Counted from the stretch's first letter, positions 38,451 through 45,191 are shown. The stretch: DNA of 64,000 nucleotides from Sphingomonas lutea (GCF_014396785.1 NZ_CP060718.1:950501-1014500), one strand, 5' to 3'. The notes: a model not told the origin generated them from the sequence alone. Numbers and translations: made by a program.

Positions 38451-39041
38451 TTAGCCATGCTGATCAGACCGACTGATGACCCCTGAGGCAATATCGTTCA
38501 GAAGCCGTCTCGCAGCGCTGCCCGCGTCCAAAGTGGCGGACCAAACTTCGCCTCGAGTAGCGCGGGACAGCTCTTGCGCGACGGCTAACCACGCCTCGAT
38601 CGCCGCGCCCAAAGCTTCATCTGACAAAGCCGCCTTCTCATGCACTTCCTTATATGTGAGCTGCTTGCTGCGGTGCGCGAGGATGTTGCTGCGGATCACG
38701 ACAGCGTTCGCGAAAGTGGCCTTATGAGCGTCGAGGCGAACTTTCAGCTCACCGCAAAGCTCGCTTAGATCCGGACGTTCAACTTTAACCTCCTTGATCA
38801 AGCTCAGCATGCCCGTCGAATGCGGCTGCTTGTCCAGGACGGAAGCGGTATTGATGATGGCCATCTCCCGCATAGCTTTTCGAGCGACGCTGAATAGCTC
38901 GCCGTAGTTGTGAAAGGCGGACGCAAGGGCGTTGTCGGCGACCACAAGCTCTCGATATCCGGCGAGGAAGTCGCGAGCGTGTGTTGCCGTCCGTGCCTGG
39001 TTCAGCGCTTGGAAGCCTATCCCATGATGCTTTTTGACCAT
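38451..39041 (-). CDS. HEPN/AbiU2-like protein, candidate toxin
   Basis: 196 residues, all-helical in appearance. Central part FSVARKAMREMAIINTASVL then DKQPHSTGMLSLIKEV, and a later VVIRSNILAHRSKQLT, match the build of HEPN AbiU2-type domains. Residues R117-S-N-I-L-A-H123 fit the HEPN R-x(4-6)-H ribonuclease motif. Such proteins act as RNase toxins in phage-abortive or toxin-antitoxin systems. A 65-residue acidic protein is encoded 6 bases upstream on the same strand. The assignment is from motif and fold pattern only. Confidence 0.6.
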   Translation of the reverse strand: MVKKHHGIGFQALNQARTATHARDFLAGYRELVVADNALASAFHNYGELFSVARKAMREMAIINTASVLDKQPHSTGMLSLIKEVKVERPDLSELCGELKVRLDAHKATFANAVVIRSNILAHRSKQLTYKEVHEKAALSDEALGAAIEAWLAVAQELSRATRGEVWSATLDAGSAARRLLNDIASGVISRSDQHG

Positions 39042-39047
39042 GCGAAA

Positions 39048-39245
39048 TCACAGAACCTTTGTGGTTGACGAGATCGCCCCTTCCTCCAGGAAGGTGCGTA
39101 TTCGCTGCCTCGGCATGTACTGCGCGTCGAGTATGGCCAAGTGCTCGGCCAAGTCTGCCATCTCGTTCCAATCGTCGAGTGGCAGGCAGTAGCCGTCGTC
39201 GCAGGGCTCTTCAGGCGGCTCATCGAGGATGGGGATCGACTTCAC
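39048..39245 (-). CDS. Small acidic protein, candidate antitoxin
   Basis: 65 residues from ATG 39245 (MKSIPILDEPPEEPCDDGYC). The protein is strongly acidic in its first half (LPLDDWNEMADLAEHLAIL). It lies immediately upstream of the HEPN-like gene with a 6-base gap, an arrangement common for antitoxin-toxin pairs. No DNA-binding fold recognised. Antitoxin role is inferred from position alone. Confidence 0.5.
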   Translation of the reverse strand: MKSIPILDEPPEEPCDDGYCLPLDDWNEMADLAEHLAILDAQYMPRQRIRTFLEEGAISSTTKVL

Positions 39246-39332
39246 TTGTGTTCCTCAGCCTACCCGCCGGACGGCAGGTTGACTCTACGTCAGTTTGGCT
39301 AGAGCCTCCATCGTTCAAGGCCGGGGGGCTTT

Positions 39333-39656
39333 ATGAGTCGTTATCTACTTGTTGTTGCAGCGGTTATTGCTGCTTCGCTTCCATCGTTTTCGTCGGGGGC
39401 GAGCGCGCATGGCGGCGGCCTCAATTCCGAGGGCTGCCACAACAACCGAAAGACTGGCGACTACCACTGCCACCGCGGCGGTGGCTCGGCACGATCTGCC
39501 TCGAAGGCGCGCAGCTTTGGCGCCGTCAGCAGCTTGTCAGGAGCGTTCCGGAATTGCTCGGCAGCGCGTGTCGCCGGCGCCGCGCCCGTGCGGGAGGGTG
39601 ATCCCGGTTACGGGCGGCATCTGGATCGGGACGGGGACGGAGTGGGCTGCGAGTGA
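39333..39656 (+). CDS. Secreted YHYH-Excalibur calcium-binding protein
   Basis: 107 residues with signal peptide (MSRYLLVVAAVIAASLPSF). Two modules follow: a YHYH-type segment (HGGGLNSEGCHNNRKTGDYH) and a C-terminal Excalibur domain (FRNCSAARVAGAAPVREGDP then GYGRHLDRDGDGVGCE) with the DxDxDGxxCE calcium loop. Excalibur domains often accompany secreted nucleases. The stop overlaps the GTG of the next gene, and a nuclease-like pseudogene follows, so this is a three-gene exported set. Confidence 0.85.
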   Translation: MSRYLLVVAAVIAASLPSFSSGASAHGGGLNSEGCHNNRKTGDYHCHRGGGSARSASKARSFGAVSSLSGAFRNCSAARVAGAAPVREGDPGYGRHLDRDGDGVGCE

Positions 39657-39979
39657 GCCGGGCTGGGGCATTCGTCCTCGCTGCTGCTCTGGCAACATGC
39701 GCCTCCTGTAGTTCCGAGCCTTCGGATGACGACATCGACCAAGCCTATGAGACCGCTCAAGACCAACTCTCCGGCGCCACCTTTCAAGATGTTGGCGACA
39801 CGAGCGATTGCACGGACGACTGCGGTGGCCATGACGCTGGTTTTGATTGGGCAAAGGAGGAAGGTGTGACTGACCCGTCGGAATGTTCCGGCGATAGTCA
39901 GTCATTCGTGGAAGGCTGCGAAACCTATGCCGCAACTCTCGAGACACTAGCGGAAGACGAATTGGACTCGGAAGAATGA
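39653..39979 (+). CDS. Small acidic putative lipoprotein
   Basis: 108 residues from GTG 39653, overlapping the previous stop as GTGA. The N-terminus (SRAGAFVLAAALATCASC) has lipobox-like cysteines. The mature part is very acidic with paired cysteines: SDCTDDCGGHDAGFDWAKEE, then CSGDSQSFVEGCETYA. The GHDAGFDWA...EGC pattern recurs in short exported sphingomonad proteins. Function unknown. Confidence 0.65.
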   Translation: MSRAGAFVLAAALATCASCSSEPSDDDIDQAYETAQDQLSGATFQDVGDTSDCTDDCGGHDAGFDWAKEEGVTDPSECSGDSQSFVEGCETYAATLETLAEDELDSEE

Positions 39980-39986
39980 TCTTGCC

Positions 39987-40461
39987 GTGCGCTTCCTAGC
40001 CACACTCACGCTCGCGGTAATCGCCTCCAATTTCCTGCCGCCTGGTGAAGTCGATGCTCAGGTCATTCCAGCCGGGCAGTCGTTCTCATGCACGCCAACT
40101 GTTGTGTGGGACGGTGACGACCCAATCTGGTGCGCCGAGGGGCCCAAGATCCGGATTGCAGGCGTCGCGGCGCGCGAAATGGATGGCACATGCAAGCGTA
40201 ACCAGCGTGTCCGACGGTCGACGCAAGAGAGGCTCGCGATCGTCTAGTCCGGCTTCTTGGGGGAAGCGGGGCGTTCGACCAGAAGGTCACGTTATTGTGA
40301 AATCAGCAAGGCTCACCTGCCGCTCTGATGGCTCGGCAGGGCGATCGAGAACAGCTGCTTGGTGCACCTCGCCTGAGTTCGGCAATCTATCGTGCGCGGT
40401 CGTGCGATCGGGCGGCGCAGTGCGCTGGCCGCAATACTGGAGGACGCACCCTTGCCCATGA
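39987..40461 (+). pseudogene. Thermonuclease-like exported protein, broken by two frameshifts
   Basis: Frame 1 (from 39987) gives a signal peptide and FSCTPTVVWDGDDPIWCAEG then PKIRIAGVAAREMDGTCKRN, the start of a staphylococcal-nuclease-like protein. After CAG at 40203-40205 one base seems lost; the next frame reads CPTVDAREARDRLVRLLGGS up to about 40262. A second shift restores homology as PEGHVIVKSARLTCRSDGSA and CTSPEFGNLSCAVVRSGG, ending at 40461. Pieces in three frames in the right order show a recently disabled gene. It follows the Excalibur and lipoprotein genes. Confidence 0.75.
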
Positions 40462-40552
40462 TCCATCGGCGCCTGGTCGCGGCTCTTCTGCGGTTTGCAG
40501 TAGCGCTTCCCGGGCGAGCTGTGGGCCGTCAGTGGGCCGATGCTGGCGGCTG

Positions 40553-40623
40553 GTAAGTCATACAGGTGCCGCAAAAGTACTGCGGGGCAGGACCCGCAGT
40601 TGCCGGTCAGTTCCCATTTAACG
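40553..40623. repeat. Diverged 70-base direct repeat, copy B
   Basis: Matches 31928-31997. One frame still reads KSTAGQDPQLPVSS, matching KSTAAHDPQPPVNS at the end of the winged-helix gene, but no gene body precedes it. Contains a perfect stem ACTGCGGG (40579-40586) / CCCGCAGT (40593-40600), weaker in copy A. Confidence 0.7.
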
Positions 40624-40660
40624 GACAAACTCGCGCAGGCGCGCGCGCGCGCGAGTGTCT
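40624..40660. repeat. GC palindrome R4
   Basis: GACAAACTCGCGCAGGCGCG onward, with CTCGCGC facing GCGCGAG, belongs to the same island-specific family as 32533 and 33101. A further copy, CACAAACTCGCGCGCGCGCG, is at 41924-41949. Confidence 0.6.
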
Positions 40661-40829
40661 CGCGCCCACTGCCTTTCTGACGATGTCAACGCAGGTGTGG
40701 ACGCTATTGTGAGTAAGTCTGGGAAAGACTATGTAGAGCTAGAGGCGGCTATGCGCCGGAACCACCCAGAGCACCCGAAAGGCTGCAGGCGGGTAACACC
40801 GCAATCATGGGCCGGGGAGCCGCCTCACT

Positions 40830-41633
40830 TCACCTAAAAAGGTCAACGAAAGCCCGCTGTTGCTCGTTCAGCTCAAGCTGGTCGGGGTGCGGGAACATTT
40901 TGACCCCATAACTGAGATAATTGCCGTTTCGCTCGTATAGCTGCGGCTTCAATATCTCGGCGTAGCGGCGCTCCTGATTGCCATAGAGGTCCGGCTCAAG
41001 TCCGGCTGTCACACAGGTCGCCATGATGTCCGCTATTTGCAGCCCGGCCCTTGTCGAATGGTCACGCGCCTCGATGCCCTCTGCGTCGATAACCATCCAG
41101 TTTATCTGGATGTTCTCCGGGTCGTCGAACGCTTGAAGGCGGCGCAGATAGTCGATGAAGTTGGGGTATGAAAGGCCACCCCGGCGGGAGAAGATCATCT
41201 TTGCTCGCCCGTCGCCTTCGGGAACCTTGGGCCGTGCGGCCCGACAGAACCATGAGATCCGCTCGATTAGGTAGCGGCACATGTAGAAATAGAGCTGGTT
41301 CTTTCCGACGTAGGTCCCTTCGGGGATGCTGGCCTTGTTTGCCAGAACGCAGATGGTCCTGAATGGCTTGGCGCGAAGCGTGTGGGCAGCCATCACTTTC
41401 TGCTGGTGGTTGAAGTCCTTGCAGTGAAGCGGCACTTTTCGAACCTGGTGTCCGAGCTGGTTCCTTATGGCGTCCCGCCACTCGATTGCTTCAAGGTCTC
41501 GTGAATACCGCCAGATTGAAGCTGAGAGCGTAAGCCAGTGCGACGAGCCTCCCCGCCGTCCCGGCTCGCGGTAGCGCCCGCTGAGGCCGTCATCCCCCGA
41601 CTCATCAATGTAGGCTATGAAGCTATGCGCCAT
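40830..41633 (-). CDS. DUF3800 domain protein
   Basis: 267 residues from ATG 41633. Begins MAHSFIAYIDESGDDGLSGR, the DUF3800 hallmark Y-I-D-E-S-G. A late segment STRAGLQIADIMATCVTAGL supplies the conserved Q-(I/V)-A-D motif. The family has a putative RNase H-like fold with acidic catalytic residues and is frequent on mobile islands; its biochemical role is unproven. It is an isolated gene near the right end of the island. Confidence 0.85.
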   Translation of the reverse strand: MAHSFIAYIDESGDDGLSGRYREPGRRGGSSHWLTLSASIWRYSRDLEAIEWRDAIRNQLGHQVRKVPLHCKDFNHQQKVMAAHTLRAKPFRTICVLANKASIPEGTYVGKNQLYFYMCRYLIERISWFCRAARPKVPEGDGRAKMIFSRRGGLSYPNFIDYLRRLQAFDDPENIQINWMVIDAEGIEARDHSTRAGLQIADIMATCVTAGLEPDLYGNQERRYAEILKPQLYERNGNYLSYGVKMFPHPDQLELNEQQRAFVDLFR

Positions 41634-42031
41634 GACTTAGTCCGATAACGAAACCCATTCCGTAGAGGAAACGCTGGCTCCGCGCGAAGCCGCGCTGAAG
41701 CGGATGCTGGCAACGCCGCACAAGCCGTACAAGGCGATGAAGAAGGAACGCAATGAGCGATGGCGGGCCGGAGCAACGCGCTGTTGGACGGCAGGTCGGT
41801 GCTCGCTAACAGGTCCTGTGACAAAACAGGAGCACGAGTCCAACATTGACAACGTAACCCGCCTCGCAGCGCTCTCACGGGTGCTCGCTGAAGGGCATCA
41901 CCCGGTCTCTGCCCGAGCTGTGCCACAAACTCGCGCGCGCGCGCGTGAGATCCTCCGCAACACCAAACCAATGGCTGCCGGGATACCTATGGGATACCTG
42001 GATCTGGCAAGGTATCTTCAGGAATGGCGGA
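41634..42031. other. Right-end non-coding region of the island
   Basis: No intact gene. Plus-strand codons from 41641 read SDNETHSVEETLAPREAALK then RMLATPHKPYKAMKK, a pattern like short sphingomonad proteins or antitoxins ending in ML-ATPPKPH, but the start codon is missing (TAG precedes) and the C-terminus runs on unlike the family. It is probably a remnant. GC palindrome R5 (41924-41949) and the right arm-site cluster also lie here. Confidence 0.4.
41984..42014. promoter_or_regulatory. Putative integrase arm sites, right end
   Basis: GGATACCT occurs twice (TACCT at 41984 and 41995, 11 bases apart), followed by inverted AGGTA at 42010. It mirrors the left-end cluster at 28576-28608, including the 11-base spacing, and stands 18 bases from the right core repeat. 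Confidence 0.45.
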
Positions 42032-42085
42032 AAAATGGCGCGCCCGGAAGGATTCGAACCTCCGGCCCCCAGATTCGTAGTCTGG
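42032..42085. repeat. Right attachment site
   Basis: 54 bases identical to 28427-28480 and overlapping the 3' half of the intact tRNA-Arg gene, from just beyond the CCA to the 5' side of the anticodon stem. Confidence 0.92.
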
Positions 42086-42112
42086 TGCTCTATCCAGCTG
42101 AGCTACGGGCGC
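42036..42112 (-). tRNA. tRNA-Arg (anticodon ACG)
   Basis: 77 bases including encoded CCA. On the minus strand: acceptor GCGCCCG, D arm TAGCTCAGCTGGATAGAGC, anticodon stem CCAGA/TCTGG around loop CTACGAA (anticodon ACG), T arm CCGGAGGTTCGAATCCTTCC, and acceptor CGGGCGC. It is the integration target of the island; the gene was rebuilt intact at this end. Confidence 0.96.
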
Positions 42113-42215
42113 GCGGACTCCCAAAGGAGCCGGGAGCGGGCGACATAAGGTGGTGCCCGGTTTGAAGCAACCCTATCCGATTGCCCGCCGCCAAACGCGC
42201 ACCTAGAGCGAGGCG

Positions 42216-42722
42216 ATGCACGGCGTTCGACCACTCACTCTCCTGGCTTTCGCCATCCTTGCCGCCTGCGCCGGGCCGCGGGGCGCGTCACCGTCGCTCC
42301 AGCCCCGCGCGACCGAGACGATCGATCCGCGCGTGCCGGTCGAAGCCCCGGTCAACAACCGGCCCGTGACCGCGTCACTTGCGGCGCGCTTGCAGGCGCT
42401 GGTCGCGCAAGCGCAATCGGGCGATGCCGCCTTCGCCCCGGCGGCCGCGCGCGCCGAGCAGCTCGCCGCGAGCGCGGGTGCGCGGGGAAGCGAGAGCTGG
42501 ACCGTCTCGCAAGAGGCGCTGTCGGCGGCGGTGGCCGCACGCGCGCAGACCACGCGCGCCCTCGGGGATATCGACGCGCTCGGCGCCTCGGCGCTGCAAT
42601 CGCAGGGAGGATTGGCGCCTGCCGACCTCGCCGCCATCACCGATGCAGCGGCAGAGGTCGGGGCCATCGACCGGCGCCAGTCGGCCCGCCTCGACGCCAT
42701 TCAAGTCCGGCTCGGACTGTAA
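42216..42722 (+). CDS. Putative lipoprotein of unknown function
   Basis: 168 residues. N-terminus MHGVRPLTLLAFAILAACAG carries a lipobox (ILAAC). The mature part is alanine-rich and helical, with LAARLQALVAQAQSGDAAFA and EQLAASAGARGSESWTVSQE. No catalytic motif. It is the first chromosomal gene beyond the tRNA-Arg. Confidence 0.65.
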   Translation: MHGVRPLTLLAFAILAACAGPRGASPSLQPRATETIDPRVPVEAPVNNRPVTASLAARLQALVAQAQSGDAAFAPAAARAEQLAASAGARGSESWTVSQEALSAAVAARAQTTRALGDIDALGASALQSQGGLAPADLAAITDAAAEVGAIDRRQSARLDAIQVRLGL

Positions 42723-42785
42723 CGGCGGTTAATTCAAGTTAAGAATGCGGGAACCTCGGCCCCGCCTGTGCTTTTTCGCAGCACC

Positions 42786-43022
42786 TTGCCGCGTTATTTT
42801 CTTAGCCTGCGTGATGGCGAGTTCCTGCGCGACGATGAAGGGCAGGAGTTTGCCAGTTTGGACGCCGCCCGGGACACCGCAGTTCGCGGCGCGCGCGAGA
42901 TCATGGCCGAGGATGTGAAGCGCGGCGTTCTCAGCCTCGGCGACAGCGTCGAAATCACCGATGAAAATGGGCAGCGGGTAGCGACCGTCGTGTTCCGCGA
43001 CGCGATCGAGATCAACGGCTAA
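42786..43022 (+). CDS. DUF6894-like small protein
   Basis: About 78 residues from TTG 42786, chosen because it gives LPRYFLSLRDGEFLRDDEGQ, the usual DUF6894 start (M-P-R-Y-F). GTG at 42768 would add six residues. Downstream FASLDAARDTAVRGAREIMA matches the family. It is a relative of the island gene at 37508. Confidence 0.7.
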   Translation: MPRYFLSLRDGEFLRDDEGQEFASLDAARDTAVRGAREIMAEDVKRGVLSLGDSVEITDENGQRVATVVFRDAIEING

Positions 43023-43142
43023 GTGCCCGCAGTTCTTGAAAATAATCCAGGTTAATCGCGCTCCCGGCTAAGCCACGTTAGGGAAATCCACAGGCGCGGC
43101 TGTTCGCGCCTTGTGTGCGTTGATGTGGGGCAAATCTCTTCG

Positions 43143-43859
43143 ATGGACAGCCATTTCCGCAAGCTAAGGCGGCGCCATGACGTAAGCGCCGCCGAGGAAG
43201 CAGCCTTCTGCGACATGGTTGCGGAGCATCGCCGGGTCGGGCCCGACGAGGTCGTCATTCGCGCCGGGGAGCCCCTACACGAGAGCACCCTGCTGCTCGA
43301 CGGCTGGCTGGCGCGGGTCAAGGATTTGCGCAGCGGGTCACGCCAGTTCACCGGCCTGCACGTCCCCGGCGACTTTGCCGACCTGCACAGCTTCACGCTC
43401 GGCCGTCTCGACCACGAGGTGGTATCGCTTACCGAATGCCGGCTCGCCATCGTGCCGCACGCGCGGTTGAAGGACCTGATGGAGCGAAATCCCCGCCTGG
43501 CCCGGATCCTGTGGTCTGAAACCAATCTCGATGCCGCCATCAACCGTGAATGGACGGTATCGATGGCGCGGCGCTCGGCGCTGGCCCGAGTCGCGCATTT
43601 GTTGTGCGAACTTTCGATCCGGCTGGAGGTCGCGGGCTTGTCGGACGGCATGACGTTCGATTTTCCGATGACTCAGAACGAGCTTGCCGACTGCCTTGGC
43701 CTGACCACGGTGCACGTCAACCGGACGATCCAGGAGTTGCGCAAGCGCGGCCTCATCCAGCTCGACCGGCGCCAGGTTACCATGCGCGACGTCGCTGCGC
43801 TGCGGAACATCGCCGAATTCGACGACAGCTATCTCTATCTGGGAAAGGCGCCGCTCTAG
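43143..43859 (+). CDS. Crp/Fnr family transcriptional regulator
   Basis: 238 residues from ATG 43143 (MDSHFRKLRRRHDVSAAEEA). A cyclic-nucleotide-binding fold occupies the first 130 residues (VVIRAGEPLHESTLLLDGWL) and a winged helix the end (MTQNELADCLGLTTVHVNRT then IQELRKRGLIQLDRR). There is no cysteine cluster, so it is not an Fnr-type oxygen sensor. The ligand and targets are unknown. Similar proteins are common in sphingomonads. Confidence 0.88.
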   Translation: MDSHFRKLRRRHDVSAAEEAAFCDMVAEHRRVGPDEVVIRAGEPLHESTLLLDGWLARVKDLRSGSRQFTGLHVPGDFADLHSFTLGRLDHEVVSLTECRLAIVPHARLKDLMERNPRLARILWSETNLDAAINREWTVSMARRSALARVAHLLCELSIRLEVAGLSDGMTFDFPMTQNELADCLGLTTVHVNRTIQELRKRGLIQLDRRQVTMRDVAALRNIAEFDDSYLYLGKAPL

Positions 43860-43868
43860 GCGCCCGGG

Positions 43869-44033
43869 TCAGGCGCTGATCGACGCCGCGTAAATCGGCA
43901 GGGGCCCGGCACGGGCGGCATAATCTTCAGCCAGTTTGGCGTGCCAGGCGCGTGCCGTTTCGGTCACTGCGCGTTGCGCCGCCATCCGTTCCTCGACCGC
44001 CCTGCGGCGGTAATAGCGCTCGTCCGACTCCAC
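43869..44033 (-). CDS. Small protein, YYRRRA-EER family
   Basis: 54 residues from GTG 44033, with AGAGGGGGG upstream. Core ERYYRRRAVEERMAAQRAVT then ARAWHAKLAEDYAAR. The same pattern (Y-x-R-R-R-A-x-E-E-R ... H-x-x-x-A-x-x-Y) occurs in the protein at 63274, so the two are paralogues. These are common short sphingomonad proteins of unknown role. Longer in-frame reading upstream is unlikely. Confidence 0.6.
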   Translation of the reverse strand: MESDERYYRRRAVEERMAAQRAVTETARAWHAKLAEDYAARAGPLPIYAASISA

Positions 44034-44255
44034 TTGCGCGCCCCCCTCTGGTTCGAAGACTTTCGCGCGCAAAGACCTAACGATTCGTAAATATCCACAG
44101 GCTCGCTGGCTGCAGCGTGCCGAAACGCCGTCTTTGTCCCGGGCTGGCACAGACCGTTGCACTTCCGTGACAGTCGGTCGCGATTCACGGATCATCGATG
44201 AAACCTAACGACTCGACGCTCGTTGGGCCGGGAAATGGTTTCAAAGGATGGCACC

Positions 44256-44513
44256 ATGCTAAGCTCGACCGACCTTCGCCGCGTTCCCTTCAACCCCAAT
44301 GCGCGTGGCTACCATGCCGTCTATCACGATGGTGAGATCAACCACTGCCCGGGCTGCGGCCGCACCCATTGGCTGATTGGCCGCATGTCGGCCGAATGCG
44401 CGTTCTGCTCGACCGCGCTGCCGCTGCGCGAAGCGGGCACGCATGGCCCAGCCGCGACCCCGGTATTCTGGAGCGGCCGCCGCCCCAGCTATGCGGAGCT
44501 CAACGCCGCTTAA
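44256..44513 (+). CDS. Small zinc-ribbon protein
   Basis: 85 residues from ATG 44256, preceded by AAAGGA at good spacing; ATG 44235 is an alternative. NHCPGCGRTHWLIGRMSAEC AFC shows a CxxC-x(14)-CxxC zinc-ribbon arrangement when read across the segment. The start TDLRRVPFNPNARGYHAVYH is typical of short sphingomonad proteins. Function unknown. Confidence 0.65.
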   Translation: MLSSTDLRRVPFNPNARGYHAVYHDGEINHCPGCGRTHWLIGRMSAECAFCSTALPLREAGTHGPAATPVFWSGRRPSYAELNAA

Positions 44514-44540
44514 CCGATCGCTAGAAAACGGATTTTCAGC

Positions 44541-44569
44541 GGGGCCGCGCAAGTATATTGTGCGGCCCC
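44541..44569 (+). terminator. Hairpin abutting the next start codon
   Basis: GGGGCCGC (44541-44548) pairs perfectly with GCGGCCCC (44562-44569). The right arm ends exactly one base before the ATG at 44570. It may end the zinc-ribbon transcript or mask the start of the next gene. Confidence 0.45.
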
Positions 44570-44917
44570 ATGCACATGCGCGCTCGCCTGATTCTCCTGG
44601 CGGTCTTGGCAGCGGGTTCGGCTCCCGCGCTCGCGGACGCCACCGATTTCACGCTCGTCAACGGGACGGGCACCGGCCTTGCCGATGTCGCCATCCGGCG
44701 CGCCGGGACGACGGACTGGAAGACGCTCGGCGCAGCGCCGCCCGCGGGCGCGCGAAGCCCGGTTCAGTTCAAGGATCCCGATTGTGCATTCGATATCCGC
44801 GCCAGCGTTGGCGGCGCGGGACCCGTCACTTGGGCCGGGGTCAATCTGTGTGACGTGAAATCGGTGACGCTGAAACGCGACGCGTCGGCAGGGCCCTGGG
44901 TCGACTACGACGAATAG
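44570..44917 (+). CDS. Small secreted protein of unknown function
   Basis: 115 residues from ATG 44570 (ATG 44576 possible). Signal peptide MHMRARLILLAVLAAGSAPA. The mature region FTLVNGTGTGLADVAIRRAG then DCAFDIRASVGGAG and VNLCDVKSVTLKRD looks like a small beta domain with one disulfide. I have seen similar short sphingomonad proteins without function. Its end overlaps the convergent membrane gene by 77 bases. Confidence 0.6.
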   Translation: MHMRARLILLAVLAAGSAPALADATDFTLVNGTGTGLADVAIRRAGTTDWKTLGAAPPAGARSPVQFKDPDCAFDIRASVGGAGPVTWAGVNLCDVKSVTLKRDASAGPWVDYDE

Positions 44918-45191
44918 CAGGCGCCGGCGTGCGGCGCTGTACGCGCGCCGGATGCGGCCCGGCGACCAGTGCCGGGACCGGCGGCCTGACCGAATCGAGC
45001 AGCTTGGCGCCGGCCAGGAACACGACGCCCGTGCACAGCAAAGCGAACATCCAGCCGAGCCATCCCGGAAACATTTGCAGATAATGGTTGCCGCGCTCGA
45101 CCGCTCCCACGGCGATGGCATATGTGACCAACCACGCTTCCGCGCGGGTCTTGATCACGAATAGCCGGCCGAGTTTGCGAAGCATCGTCAT
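44841..45191 (-). CDS. Small membrane protein, sphingomonad type
   Basis: 116 residues; ATG at 45191 (or 45185). MLRKLGRLFVIKTRAEAWLV then TYAIAVGAVERGNHYLQMFP and a TM segment (FALLCTGVVFLAGAKLLDSV) form a pattern I recognise from this order. The last 30 residues are arginine/proline-rich and overlap the opposite gene, so the stop may have moved. Function unknown. Confidence 0.7.
   Translation of the reverse strand: MTMLRKLGRLFVIKTRAEAWLVTYAIAVGAVERGNHYLQMFPGWLGWMFALLCTGVVFLAGAKLLDSVRPPVPALVAGPHPARVQRRTPAPAIRRSRPRALPTRRVSASPISRHTD

Larger units (their letters stand above)
40462..40829. other. Non-coding stretch with repeat copy B and GC palindrome
   Basis: No credible gene. It holds the second 70-base repeat (40553-40623) and directly after it the GC palindrome R4 (40624-40660). 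The rest may be decayed coding sequence; nothing recognisable remains. Confidence 0.5.
28427..42085. mobile_element. Integrated genomic island in tRNA-Arg(ACG)
   Basis: A perfect 54-base direct repeat at 28427-28480 and 42032-42085 bounds the region. The right copy is the 3' half of an intact tRNA-Arg; the left copy is only that fragment. A tyrosine recombinase gene is 490 bases inside the left end. The interior is visibly less GC-rich, gene-sparse and full of small orphan genes and repeats not seen outside. No conjugation, capsid, tail or terminase genes were recognised, so it may be an integrative mobilisable or satellite-like element, or a decayed remnant. Confidence 0.9.

Noticed and set aside
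40655..40837. 60-codon plus-strand frame beside the GC palindrome
   Set aside because: No ribosome site, no family-like pattern, and it begins inside the repeat.
41704..42165. 153-codon plus-strand open frame running through the tRNA-Arg gene
   Set aside because: It crosses the attachment site and the tRNA on the other strand; only its first 30 codons look protein-like and probably represent a remnant.
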